Shown here piece by piece: positions 8,918 to 16,671 of a stretch of 50,219 nt of DNA. The stretch covers positions 1 to 50,219 of the forward strand of contig JAWKHI010000049.1 in assembly GCA_041394885.1 (NCBI GenBank). The letters run 5' to 3'. Each line of letters opens with the position of its first letter. Position 1 is the stretch's first letter. The stretch is from DSOI01 sp041394885 (GTDB lineage: Bacteria; Acidobacteriota; Terriglobia; Bryobacterales; Bryobacteraceae). The translations under genes and the position numbers were made by a program. The notes beneath the pieces were generated by a model. It worked only from the letters and a program-made list of their open reading frames with translations. It did not search any database and was not told where the DNA came from.

Positions 8918-9493
8918 TTACTTGAGTCGAACCAATACGCCCAACGCCGTCAGGTCAATGCGATCCACCCTATGGCGCAGTTCGAACGGCTCACCGATCG
9001 CGATCTCGGGGTAGCGCGGACGCAGATAGTAATCAATGAGAAGATCGAGGGCTCGGCCTGAGATCGGGACGCCGGAAACCGCAACCTGCTCCACGTCCAC
9101 CTGCCCTTCGCCGTGGGCGCTTTGAAACCGGACCGTCACCGAAATCGGCTTCTCGCCCCGTAGCAGCCAGCGGAGCATCATACCCGGCGGCTCGCCGCGG
9201 TCGCTTTGCAGGCGCAAGAAATCGACGAGGGCGGAGCCGGTGGCGCGGCCACTCGAGAAATCGATCTTCGTATTGCGGATCGCATCGCCCACCGCCGTGC
9301 GGACCTGTTCTGCCGCGTATGCGTTGATCTCGGCGTTGGAAAAGGTGACTCGGGCGCCCGGCCCTAGCCGCTCGGCTTCGATCGCCTGAACCTTGCGCCG
9401 GGCCGAGGCGGCGTCGCCGGCTGTGTTGCCAGGAATGAGCAGAGCTGGAACGCACAAACCCGCCGCGCACGTCCACAGGGTCAATGCCCGCAT
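8918..9493 (-). CDS. Exported hypothetical protein (possibly LmeA/DUF2993-like)
   Basis: A 191-residue protein with an N-terminal signal-like segment (LTLWTCAAGLCVPALLI). The mature part contains VTFSNAEINAYAAEQVR, then alternating beta-type stretches (ISVTVRFQ, VDVEQVAVSG) and ends in a leucine-rich segment. The layout of a helix near the start followed by beta-strands that include VAVSGVPISGRALDLLI loosely recalls LmeA/DUF2993 lipid-binding proteins, but I cannot call a family securely. It is transcribed toward the cytochrome c' gene and away from the SYLF genes. A 130-bp gap separates it from the cytochrome start, in which I see no further gene. Confidence 0.6.
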   Translation of the reverse strand: MRALTLWTCAAGLCVPALLIPGNTAGDAASARRKVQAIEAERLGPGARVTFSNAEINAYAAEQVRTAVGDAIRNTKIDFSSGRATGSALVDFLRLQSDRGEPPGMMLRWLLRGEKPISVTVRFQSAHGEGQVDVEQVAVSGVPISGRALDLLIDYYLRPRYPEIAIGEPFELRHRVDRIDLTALGVLVRLK

Positions 9494-9631
9494 GCCTCCA
9501 TACTAACCTGCCGGCCTCCCGTGCTGGTCCTGATCTCCAAAAGAGGACCCTGCGAAAACAAGATCGCCGGGAAATGTTTGATAGACTCAAAAAAGGAAAA
9601 AACGCTCGAGAAGCAATTAAGGAGCACTGAG

Positions 9632-10306
9632 ATGTACCGTTTTTCCATTGCAGTCATTGTTTGCCTGCCGCTCGGCGCCGCACCGTCGCCCGGCGTCAAC
9701 AAACGCCTCGCCGAATCAGCCGAAGTGATGCAGGAAATCATGCAGACTTCCGACCGCACCGTGCCGCAGTCCCTGCTCGACCGTAGCCAGTGCGTGGTGA
9801 TCGTGCCCGGGCACAAGAAGGGCGCGTTCCTGCTGGGAGCCGAGTATGGCCGGGGATTCGCCACCTGCCGGGCCGCCGGAGCGGGATGGTCCGCGCCGGC
9901 CGCGGTGCGCCTGGAGGGCGGCAGTTTCGGGTTTCAGGCGGGCGGCCAGGAGACCGACGTCGTGATGCTGGTGATGAACGAACGCGGAGCCAAGCGGCTC
10001 ATGAAGAGCCAGTTCACGCTCGGCGGAGAAGCTTCCGTGGCGGCCGGGCCGGTGGGCCGGAATCTGGAAGCGGCCACCGATGCGATGCTCACCGCGGAAA
10101 TCCTTACGTGGTCCCGCACGCGCGGGCTGTTTGCCGGTGTGTCGCTCCAAGGGGTGACGCTTCGGCATGACCGGAAAGTGAATGAGCAGTTGTACGGCCA
10201 GCCATGGTCCACCAGCGAAGTGGTGTTCAGCGGGTTGGAACCGAACGACGCGGCATTGCCGTTGATGAATCTGTTGAACCGCTATTCGAGCCGCCCGGTT
10301 CGCTAA
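9632..10306 (+). CDS. SYLF (Ysc84-type) domain protein, copy 1
   Basis: A 224-residue exported protein made almost entirely of a SYLF/Ysc84 lipid-binding domain. Diagnostic stretches include TVPQSLLDRSQCVVIVPG, KKGAFLLGAEYGRGFATC, GGSFGFQAGGQETDVVMLVMN and ILTWSRTRGLFAGVSLQG. Eukaryotic SYLF domains bind phosphoinositides; bacterial secreted versions are of unknown role, probably envelope-associated. The ATG at 9632 is chosen because AAGGAG lies at 9619-9624; the longer in-frame extension to 9521 has no such site. A signal peptide (FSIAVIVCLPLGAAPS) follows. The next gene is a close paralogue 31 bp downstream. Confidence 0.9.
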   Translation: MYRFSIAVIVCLPLGAAPSPGVNKRLAESAEVMQEIMQTSDRTVPQSLLDRSQCVVIVPGHKKGAFLLGAEYGRGFATCRAAGAGWSAPAAVRLEGGSFGFQAGGQETDVVMLVMNERGAKRLMKSQFTLGGEASVAAGPVGRNLEAATDAMLTAEILTWSRTRGLFAGVSLQGVTLRHDRKVNEQLYGQPWSTSEVVFSGLEPNDAALPLMNLLNRYSSRPVR

Positions 10307-10337
10307 CGGTCCATACTGGGACAAGGAGGTTTTGCCG

Positions 10338-11021
10338 ATGCGAATGCCGGTGCAGGTTGTAGCTTACTTCGTACTGGCCGTCGCGGTTTGCCGCGGCGCC
10401 AATGATACCGAAAAACGGCTGGAGGCGGCCAGGGCCGTCCTCGGCGAGGTGATGGATACTCCGGACAAGGCGATCCCACAAAGTCTGCTCGACAAATCCG
10501 AGTGCGTGGTGGTGGTGCCGGGTTTGAAGAAGGGCGCTTTCGTGTTCGGCGCCAAGTTTGGACGCGGCTTCGTGAGTTGCCGCGGCAAGGATGGCGCGGG
10601 ATGGTCCGCGCCTGGATCGATCCGTGTGGAAGGTGGGAGCTTCGGTTTCCAGATCGGCGGTTCGGAAACCGACGTCGTCATGCTGGTCATGAACCGGCGT
10701 GGAGCCGAGCGGTTGCTTTCGAGCAAGTTTACGGTGGGAGCCGACGCGCAGGCCGCCGCGGGTCCGGTTGGCCGGACGGCGCAGGCCGAGACAGATGCGA
10801 CCATGCGGGCCGAAATCCTGACATGGTCGCGGTCGCGCGGTCTGTTCGCGGGCGTTTCCCTCCAAGGCGCCACCTTGCGGCAGGACGATACCGGGAATGA
10901 AGAGTTGTACGGGTCGGCGGGTGCGAATAAGGAGATCGTGCTCGGCGGCCGCGCGACGCCTCCCGCGGCCCGACCTTTGATCGCGATCCTGAACAAGTAC
11001 TCCAGCCGGCAAAGCAAGTAG
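10338..11021 (+). CDS. SYLF (Ysc84-type) domain protein, copy 2
   Basis: Tandem paralogue of the preceding gene, 227 residues. It has a signal peptide (VVAYFVLAVAVCRGA), then a full SYLF domain with AIPQSLLDKSECVVVVPG, KKGAFVFGAKFGRGFVSC, GGSFGFQIGGSETDVVMLVMN and SRSRGLFAGVSLQGATLR. The perfect AAGGAGG at 10323-10329 fixes the ATG at 10338; a TTG six bases earlier is in frame but poorly placed. Both copies keep all core blocks and both end in a similar segment (LLNRYSSRPVR versus ILNKYSSRQSK), so the pair arose by duplication of the whole gene. Envelope localisation is inference from the signal peptide. Confidence 0.9.
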   Translation: MRMPVQVVAYFVLAVAVCRGANDTEKRLEAARAVLGEVMDTPDKAIPQSLLDKSECVVVVPGLKKGAFVFGAKFGRGFVSCRGKDGAGWSAPGSIRVEGGSFGFQIGGSETDVVMLVMNRRGAERLLSSKFTVGADAQAAAGPVGRTAQAETDATMRAEILTWSRSRGLFAGVSLQGATLRQDDTGNEELYGSAGANKEIVLGGRATPPAARPLIAILNKYSSRQSK

Positions 11022-11067
11022 CTGCGCAACCAAAACGGCCTTTCGTGCCGTCTATAGAGTTGCCGCT

Positions 11068-12768
11068 ATGCGCGCCGTAGTCTGTATTCTCGCGTCCGCC
11101 ACCCTCTTGTCGGCCCAACCCGGCCGCCGTCCGGGCCAGCGAGGCCCCGGTCGGCAGGATTCTGCCCGCGAAGCGAGGCCCGTTTACAAGCCGGAGGACC
11201 TCTGTACGGTCAGCGGCGTGATCCGCAGCAAGATCACCGGCGAGCCGATCCGAAAGGCGACCGTGACCCTTTTCTCCACGGGCGGGCGCGGCGGCGGCCG
11301 CCCGTCCACGGCCACCAGTGACGCGTCCGGCAACTTCATCTTCACCGGCATCGAGCCGGGCCGCTATCGACTCGGGGCGTCGAGAAACGGTTTCGTTACC
11401 CAGTCCTACGGCGGAACGAGCGGCGCGTCCATCACGCTTGGGCGAGCGCAGAAGCAGACGGGGCTCGAGTTTCGACTGGTGCCGCACGCGGTGGTCACCG
11501 GACGCATTTTCGATGAGGATGGAGAGCCGGCCGTTTACGTCAACGTGCAACTGCTCCGCTATGTTTACACCGATCGCGGCAAGGCTCTCCGGCCGGCTGG
11601 ATCGGGTCAAACCAATGACCTCGGCGAGTATCGGGTTTTCGGGGTCGGACCGGGCAAGTACTTCGTGCAGGCCAGCCCGCGGCGTTCGCTCCCCTCTCCC
11701 GCCGCCTCCAGCCCGGACGAGCCGGAAGAGACGTATGGGGCTACCTACTACCCGGGCACGATGGATGCGGCGGCGGCCACCCCCGTCGACATCGCGGTGG
11801 GCGGGGTGGCGCAGGGGGTTGACATTCGGTTGGGCAAGACGCGGACCTTCAGCGTCTCAGGCCGCATTGCCGGCGGACCGGCCGATTCGCGGCCCGGGAT
11901 GGTGATGCTCGTTCGCCGCAGCGCGCCCGGCGCTCCGGTCAGCGTGGAAGAGGGCGCCTTCGGCAACCGCGTCACGCAGTGGGACTCGCGTACGCGCACT
12001 TTCACCGTCCGCGGCGTCGCGCCCGGATCTTACTCCCTCATCGCGCAAGGGGCCCCTTCCCGGAGCGAGCGATGGAGCGCGATCGTGCCGGTGGATGTCG
12101 GCGGCGGGAATGTCTCGAACGTGGATGTGCTGCTGCAGCCCGGCCAGCCGGTGAGCGGTGTCGTCAAAATCGAAGGGCAGACCGAGGCTGCCATGCCGTC
12201 CTCGCTCTCGGTGAATCTCGAAAGTAGCGCATCCCGTATGTTCGGAGGCTCGGCGACAGAGGTGGCCGAAGATGGATCGTTTACCGTGGACCGCGTGGGT
12301 GCCGGGTCTTACCGGTTGCGCCTGGCTCGCGTTCCGGAAGGGCATTTCGTGAAGTCGATCCGCATGGGCGAAGTCGACGTTCTGACAAACGGATTGGAAC
12401 TGGCCGGCGGCGCGCCCGCTGCTGGAATCGAGATCCTGCTCAGCCCCAAGGCGGCGGCCATCGAAGGAACCGCGCTCGATGGCAAGGGCGATCCAGCCGG
12501 TGGCGCCGTGGTGCTTCTCATCCCGCCCACCGGCCATCCGCGACGCGATCAGTTGATCTTCCGGACCACGGCCGATCAGAATGGCCGGTACACAATCGGG
12601 GGGATCCCCCCGGACGACTACCGGCTCTACGCGTTTACCGGCGCCGAGGATGGAGAGGATCGCGACCCGGACCTGCTCGCCCGGTACGAAAGCGCTTCCG
12701 AGAAGGTGTCGCTCGGGGACTCGGCGCACGAAAACAAGTCCGTAAAATCTGTTTCACTATCGAACTGA
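11068..12768 (+). CDS. Exported protein with five carboxypeptidase-regulatory-like repeats
   Basis: A 566-residue secreted protein: signal peptide (VVCILASATLLSAQ), an Arg/Gly-rich linker, then five repeats of the transthyretin-like CarboxypepD_reg fold at about residues 46-108, 141-203, 261-327, 362-424 and 463-526. Each repeat has the sequence VxGxI...G.P...A.V.L......T..D..G.F.F.G..PG.Y.L.A. The third and fourth are the most divergent. No peptidase or TonB-dependent barrel is attached, so this is not a SusC-type receptor. Such proteins are abundant in Acidobacteria and are presumed to bind carbohydrate or other surface ligands. The gene ends directly before an 18-bp palindrome and the glycosyltransferase gene. 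Confidence 0.85.
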   Translation: MRAVVCILASATLLSAQPGRRPGQRGPGRQDSAREARPVYKPEDLCTVSGVIRSKITGEPIRKATVTLFSTGGRGGGRPSTATSDASGNFIFTGIEPGRYRLGASRNGFVTQSYGGTSGASITLGRAQKQTGLEFRLVPHAVVTGRIFDEDGEPAVYVNVQLLRYVYTDRGKALRPAGSGQTNDLGEYRVFGVGPGKYFVQASPRRSLPSPAASSPDEPEETYGATYYPGTMDAAAATPVDIAVGGVAQGVDIRLGKTRTFSVSGRIAGGPADSRPGMVMLVRRSAPGAPVSVEEGAFGNRVTQWDSRTRTFTVRGVAPGSYSLIAQGAPSRSERWSAIVPVDVGGGNVSNVDVLLQPGQPVSGVVKIEGQTEAAMPSSLSVNLESSASRMFGGSATEVAEDGSFTVDRVGAGSYRLRLARVPEGHFVKSIRMGEVDVLTNGLELAGGAPAAGIEILLSPKAAAIEGTALDGKGDPAGGAVVLLIPPTGHPRRDQLIFRTTADQNGRYTIGGIPPDDYRLYAFTGAEDGEDRDPDLLARYESASEKVSLGDSAHENKSVKSVSLSN

Positions 12769-12769
12769 A

Positions 12770-12787
12770 AATTACGATATCGTAATT
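12770..12787. promoter_or_regulatory. 18-bp perfect palindrome between stop and start codons
   Basis: AATTACGATATCGTAATT is a perfect palindrome beginning 2 bp after the upstream stop (TGA 12766-12768) and ending 3 bp before the GTG of the glycosyltransferase gene. It has no loop and no following T-tract, so it is a poor terminator. The AT-rich symmetric sequence suits a dimeric DNA-binding repressor covering the ribosome-binding region. No matching regulator gene lies beside it, and the identity of any ligand protein is unknown. Confidence 0.45.
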
Positions 12788-12790
12788 CGA

Positions 12791-14401
12791 GTGCGACAGA
12801 GGGAAGTCCGCGCGCCGGAAGCCGGCGTCTTATGCTCCATTTTGATCTTGCTGGCGGCGGCATTGGCGTTGCAGGCGTCGCGGCTGGGGCTTACCGTCGA
12901 TGAACCCGGCCATCTGGTTTCCGCCCATCTGTATTGGCTCGGGGCCGATTCGCTGCTTCCCGGGGACATGCCGCCGCTGATCCAGATCGTCGGCGGATGG
13001 CCGTCGTTGTTTTTCGATCCGCCGGTGCCGCGCGATAACGCGGAATTGTGGAATACGCGGCAGGAGTCTCCCATCGGGTCGGAAATGCTCATGCGGATGA
13101 GCGACACGCCCGGCCTTGTGGAGCGCTATGTGTTTGCTTCCCGGCTGCCGCTTCTCGTTTTCCCATTGCTCACCGCGGCGCTGGTGTGGTGGTGGGGCCG
13201 GTGGTTGTTCGCGCCTTGGGTGGGCGTGCTGGCGGCGGCGCTGTTTGCGCTGGAACCCACCGCGGCCGGCCACGGTTCCCTTTTCAAGAACGACCTGGCG
13301 GCAACCTGCACCTACCTGTTTTTCTGGTATCGGGCTTGGCGATTCTGGCGCGAGCCCGCATGCGAACGGGCGCTGCGGTGGATGGGCGTTGCGCTGGGCA
13401 TTGCGCTGCTTTCCAAGCTCTCGATGGCGGTGCTGATTCCGATCGGGCCGGCGATTGCGATCGCGCGGCGCAGCACCTCGCCCCGCGCCGCCCTGGGCGC
13501 GGCCGGTTCTGTTCTGGCAGCGGCGTACGCGATTCTGGCTGTGGCGTATCAATCGATCTGGCCGGCGGCGTATTGGCGCGGGCTGGTCTCGATCTGGCAT
13601 TCGAACGCCGATGGCGGCGGCGTCTATTTGTGGGGGCGGGTTTTGGACGCGGGACATCCGCTCTATTTCCCTGCCGCTCTGGCCGTTAAGATTCCGGTGC
13701 CGCTGCAGTTGCTGCTGCTCATCGGTGCGATCGCGATTGCGCGGCGTTGGGTGCGTCCCATCCAGTCCGCCGATTGGCTTTGGTTGTTTCCTCCGGCCCT
13801 CTATATCGGCTTTGCTTCGATGTCGAACCTCCAACTCGGGGTCCGGCTGATCCTGCCGGCGCTTCCGTTCGGACTCTTGATCGCCGGCGCGGCGGTGGCT
13901 TGGCTGCTCCGGACCCCGGCACGAATGGCGGCCCTCGCCGCAATGCTGCTTTGGATGGCGGGCGTCTCGGCCGGCGTGTATCCCTTTGGGATCTCCTTCT
14001 TCAACGCCTGGGCGGGCGGGCCCGCGCACGCGCTCGATTTTCTGGCCGACAGCAACGTGGACTGGGGGCAGGGGCTGCCCGCCCTGGCCCGGTTCACACG
14101 GCAACATGGAATCGCGAAGATCCGGTTGAGCTACTTCGGTCTCGACAATCCCTGGCGCTTCTTTCGCGAGGAAGAGATCGAATTCATCCCCCCGCCGTGG
14201 GAGCCATCTATGGCGCGCGGCGCGGTTTGGGAACCGGACGCGGGCTACTACGCCATCAGCGCGAGCCTTCTCCCCGGCTTTCTCTTTCAGCCGCCCTATC
14301 GCGGCTACTATGCGTATTTCCGGGATCGGGAACCGCTGGCGCGAGTCGCGCATTCGATCTATGTTTACCGTGTGGGCGCGGTGGAAGTGAGCGCGCGATA
14401 G
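12791..14401 (+). CDS. Glycosyltransferase family 39-type membrane protein (PMT/ArnT fold)
   Basis: A 536-residue polytopic membrane protein with about a dozen hydrophobic segments. The first extracytoplasmic loop carries LTVDEPGHL, matching the conserved acidic pair of GT39/PMT-type (GT-C fold) glycosyltransferases that use polyprenyl-phosphate sugars as donors. Later blocks include ALFALEPTAAGHGSLFKND and SNVDWGQGLPALARF, both common in bacterial members. The donor and acceptor are unknown; protein or lipid glycosylation in the cytoplasmic membrane is an inference from family. Translation is expected to start at GTG 12791. No Shine-Dalgarno is visible because the upstream bases form the palindrome at 12770-12787. 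It converges with the receiver-like gene at 14417. Confidence 0.85.
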   Translation: MRQREVRAPEAGVLCSILILLAAALALQASRLGLTVDEPGHLVSAHLYWLGADSLLPGDMPPLIQIVGGWPSLFFDPPVPRDNAELWNTRQESPIGSEMLMRMSDTPGLVERYVFASRLPLLVFPLLTAALVWWWGRWLFAPWVGVLAAALFALEPTAAGHGSLFKNDLAATCTYLFFWYRAWRFWREPACERALRWMGVALGIALLSKLSMAVLIPIGPAIAIARRSTSPRAALGAAGSVLAAAYAILAVAYQSIWPAAYWRGLVSIWHSNADGGGVYLWGRVLDAGHPLYFPAALAVKIPVPLQLLLLIGAIAIARRWVRPIQSADWLWLFPPALYIGFASMSNLQLGVRLILPALPFGLLIAGAAVAWLLRTPARMAALAAMLLWMAGVSAGVYPFGISFFNAWAGGPAHALDFLADSNVDWGQGLPALARFTRQHGIAKIRLSYFGLDNPWRFFREEEIEFIPPPWEPSMARGAVWEPDAGYYAISASLLPGFLFQPPYRGYYAYFRDREPLARVAHSIYVYRVGAVEVSAR

Positions 14402-14416
14402 AGAGCCTAAACCCGT

Positions 14417-14857
14417 TCAGGCGGCGCGGACCGAGAGCAGGCGGCGGCCGCGCCTCGCCAGCCGATGATGCAGGAACCCGAAGCTCTGCCGGCACTCGGC
14501 GGGATCGAATGGGCGCAGCAAAACGTCGAACACGCCGTCGCGGACCGGGTCGCAGTCGCAGCTTTCCGGGTTGAACCGGCGTGCCACAACTACCGGCGCA
14601 TGCGGAACCAGGATCGTCGATGCCCGCACGCGATCGCGCCAGTCTTCGTCCCCCGCGGCGTCCACGATGACGGCCACCGCTGTCCATGCCCCCAAGGGAT
14701 CGAAGGGCTTGACGCGCCATCCGAACTCGCCCGCCACCTCTCCCAGGTCCACCCGCTCGCCGTCGAAATCACCCCACAGCAGAATCGCCGGTTCGAGGGG
14801 AATCGGCGGATCGCCGGCCACGCCAAAGCCGATGGGCCTCGCCGGAGCGCTAGGCAT
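14417..14857 (-). CDS. Stand-alone receiver-like protein (degenerate response regulator domain)
   Basis: A 146-residue protein of about the size of one receiver domain. The pattern of strands fits a CheY fold: AILLWGDFDGE (beta1, acidic pair), AVAVIVDAAG with Asp66 at the phosphorylation position, APVVVARRF (beta4) and VFDVLLRPFDPAE (beta5). In the last, Arg115 sits where receivers have the conserved Lys. Replacement of that Lys suggests an inactive or atypical receiver. The ATG (14855-14857) overlaps the end of the sigma-54 activator by 8 bp, so it is very likely translated with it. The overlap implies a regulatory partnership with that activator, which itself has no receiver. The receiver assignment is by eye and remains moderate. 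Confidence 0.6.
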   Translation of the reverse strand: MPSAPARPIGFGVAGDPPIPLEPAILLWGDFDGERVDLGEVAGEFGWRVKPFDPLGAWTAVAVIVDAAGDEDWRDRVRASTILVPHAPVVVARRFNPESCDCDPVRDGVFDVLLRPFDPAECRQSFGFLHHRLARRGRRLLSVRAA

Positions 14858-15953
14858 TCACGGTTTCCTCCTGATCGTCGGAGTGGTTATCCAGCCCATA
14901 TTTCTTCATGCGGTAGCGAAGGCGGTCTCGCGTGGTCTTCAGTAGCCGGGCGGCGCGCATCTGGTTGCCGCGGGTATCGTTGAGCGCTTGTTGGATCAGC
15001 CGGTACTCGAACTCCTCGAGCAGGTCCGCGGCGGGCTCGCTCAACGACGCCGGGAGCGGGATGCGATCCAGATGGCAGGAATCGAACCCGTTCCTTGCAC
15101 ATGGCCGCGAGGAGGCCAGAAGATAGGGCGGGAGGTCATTCACGCCAGCGGTGGGTTCCGGCGTCATCATACATGCGTGGCCAATGGCGTTCTCGAGCTC
15201 TCGCACATTCCCCGGCCAGGAATGGGCAAGCAGAATTTCCATGGCATTGCCCGAGATTTCGTGAACCGGTTTCGAGAAGCGATCGGCCCACTGGCGGAGA
15301 AAACGGGCAGCAAGCGGCGCGATGTCGGAGGCGCGGTCACGGAGTGGTGGTAGCCCGATCTCGACCATCGACAGCCGGTAGTACAAGTCCTCACGGAACT
15401 GCCGCGCTTCCACCGCCGCATGAAGATTTTTGTTGGTCGCGGCGATGACGCGCACATCCACCTGCCTGCCCGTCAACGCGCCCACCCGCTGCACTTCCCG
15501 GCTCTGCAACGAGCGCAGCAGCTTGGCCTGCGTCGAAAGCGGCATGTCTCCGATTTCGTCGAGAAACAACGTACCGCCGTCGGCGAATTCGAACAGGCCC
15601 ACTTTGTCGCTGTGCGCGCCCGTGAAGGATCCGCGTACATGTCCGAACAACTCGCTCTCGAATAGCGTTTCCACCACGGCCGAACAATTCAGCACCACGT
15701 AGTGCCCGTGCCGCACCGGGCTAAGCCGGTGCAGGGCTCTGGCGATCAGTTCTTTTCCTGTTCCGGTTTCGCCGCTCACGAGAACCGTCCGGTAGTAGGG
15801 CGCGATGCGGCGGACGCGCGAGAATACGGCGGCCATCGCTGGGCTTTGTCCGACGATGCCTTCGAATGAATTCGAATCTCGGGAGGCGGGAAACACAGGA
15901 TCCGGAATGGGATTTTCGGAAACGGAAAACGGGAGAGGATGGGCAGAGGTCAT
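14850..15953 (-). CDS. Sigma-54-dependent transcriptional activator lacking a sensory domain
   Basis: A 367-residue NtrC-type enhancer-binding protein. Only ~30 residues precede the AAA+ domain, so no receiver, PAS or GAF input is present. Walker A is GETGTGKE at 61-68. The sigma-54 contact loop reads GSFTGA at 108-113 instead of the usual GAFTGA. Walker B is GGTLFLDEIGD at ~126-136. A C-terminal Fis-type HTH follows at ~315-357 (GNQMRAARLLKTTRDRLRYRM). It activates transcription by remodelling sigma-54 RNA polymerase bound to distant -24/-12 promoters; I found no clear -24/-12 site in its own upstream region. The next gene, a receiver-like protein, overlaps its end and could supply input. 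Confidence 0.92.
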   Translation of the reverse strand: MTSAHPLPFSVSENPIPDPVFPASRDSNSFEGIVGQSPAMAAVFSRVRRIAPYYRTVLVSGETGTGKELIARALHRLSPVRHGHYVVLNCSAVVETLFESELFGHVRGSFTGAHSDKVGLFEFADGGTLFLDEIGDMPLSTQAKLLRSLQSREVQRVGALTGRQVDVRVIAATNKNLHAAVEARQFREDLYYRLSMVEIGLPPLRDRASDIAPLAARFLRQWADRFSKPVHEISGNAMEILLAHSWPGNVRELENAIGHACMMTPEPTAGVNDLPPYLLASSRPCARNGFDSCHLDRIPLPASLSEPAADLLEEFEYRLIQQALNDTRGNQMRAARLLKTTRDRLRYRMKKYGLDNHSDDQEETVNA

Positions 15954-16041
15954 AGCTCCAAACTTCCTGGCATTTGCCTCACCCCCATCGTACTGGGCTT
16001 AGCCGAATCTGGGTACTGTGCAAAACCCTGGGTTCAACGTT

Positions 16042-16671
16042 TCACACGAATCCGTTTCTCGCCGCGTAGCGCGCCAACTCGGCGGTGGAGTGGAGTCCTG
16101 TTTTATCGGTAATGTTTCGCTTGTGGAACTCGACCGTTCGCGGGGAGACTTTGAGAATGGCGGCCGCTTCCTTGATGCTGTGCCCTTCCGCCACCAGTTG
16201 CAGCACTTCACGCTCACGGACGGTAAGGTTGGTTCCCGCATCCCCACCCTCGCCGCTCAGAACGTTTTGGAGGACGTCGGCGGCAATCGAAGAAGTGATG
16301 TAGGTTTGTCCGGCCATAGCCTCCCGAATGGCCTTGGTCAGTTCTTCGGTGGCCGAATGTTTCAGGACGTATCCGGAAGCGCCGAGCCGGAACGCGCGCG
16401 CCGCCAGGGAAATGTCGGAGTTCGCGGTTAGAAACACAAAACGCGTCCGCAGACCCGCCGTGCGGACCTGCTGCAACGCTTCGAGTCCATTCAAGAACGG
16501 CATGGCGACGTCGGCGATGACCACATCGGGCTTGACCTCGCGCACCTTGGCCACCAGCGCGCGGCCATCGGTGACCGTCGCCACCAATTCGAACTCGGAT
16601 TCGAGCAGGCGGCACAGGCCGTCAAGAACGATAGTGTGGTCGTCGGCGACCACGATCCGGATCTGACTCAT
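16042..16671 (-). CDS. NarL/FixJ-family response regulator
   Basis: A 209-residue two-domain regulator. The receiver domain at 1-120 has the acidic pair in VVADDHT, phosphoacceptor Asp54 in VIADVAMPFLNG, a Thr at FVFLTANS and Lys in GYVLKHSA. The LuxR/GerE helix-turn-helix is near 145-205 (LTVREREVLQLVAEGHS, then KVSPRTVEFHKRNITDK). It binds DNA when phosphorylated, most probably by the adjacent kinase. Its ATG (16669-16671) overlaps the kinase stop by 4 bp, the classic arrangement of a co-translated two-component pair. Target genes are unknown. The open frame extends upstream to 17064 but only inside the kinase, so that extension is not used. Confidence 0.93.
   Translation of the reverse strand: MSQIRIVVADDHTIVLDGLCRLLESEFELVATVTDGRALVAKVREVKPDVVIADVAMPFLNGLEALQQVRTAGLRTRFVFLTANSDISLAARAFRLGASGYVLKHSATEELTKAIREAMAGQTYITSSIAADVLQNVLSGEGGDAGTNLTVREREVLQLVAEGHSIKEAAAILKVSPRTVEFHKRNITDKTGLHSTAELARYAARNGFV

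Noticed and set aside
12830..14353. 507-residue minus-strand frame opposite the GT39 gene
   Set aside because: It is low-complexity (Arg, Gln, Pro rich) and opposite a convincing membrane protein, so it is a high-GC shadow.
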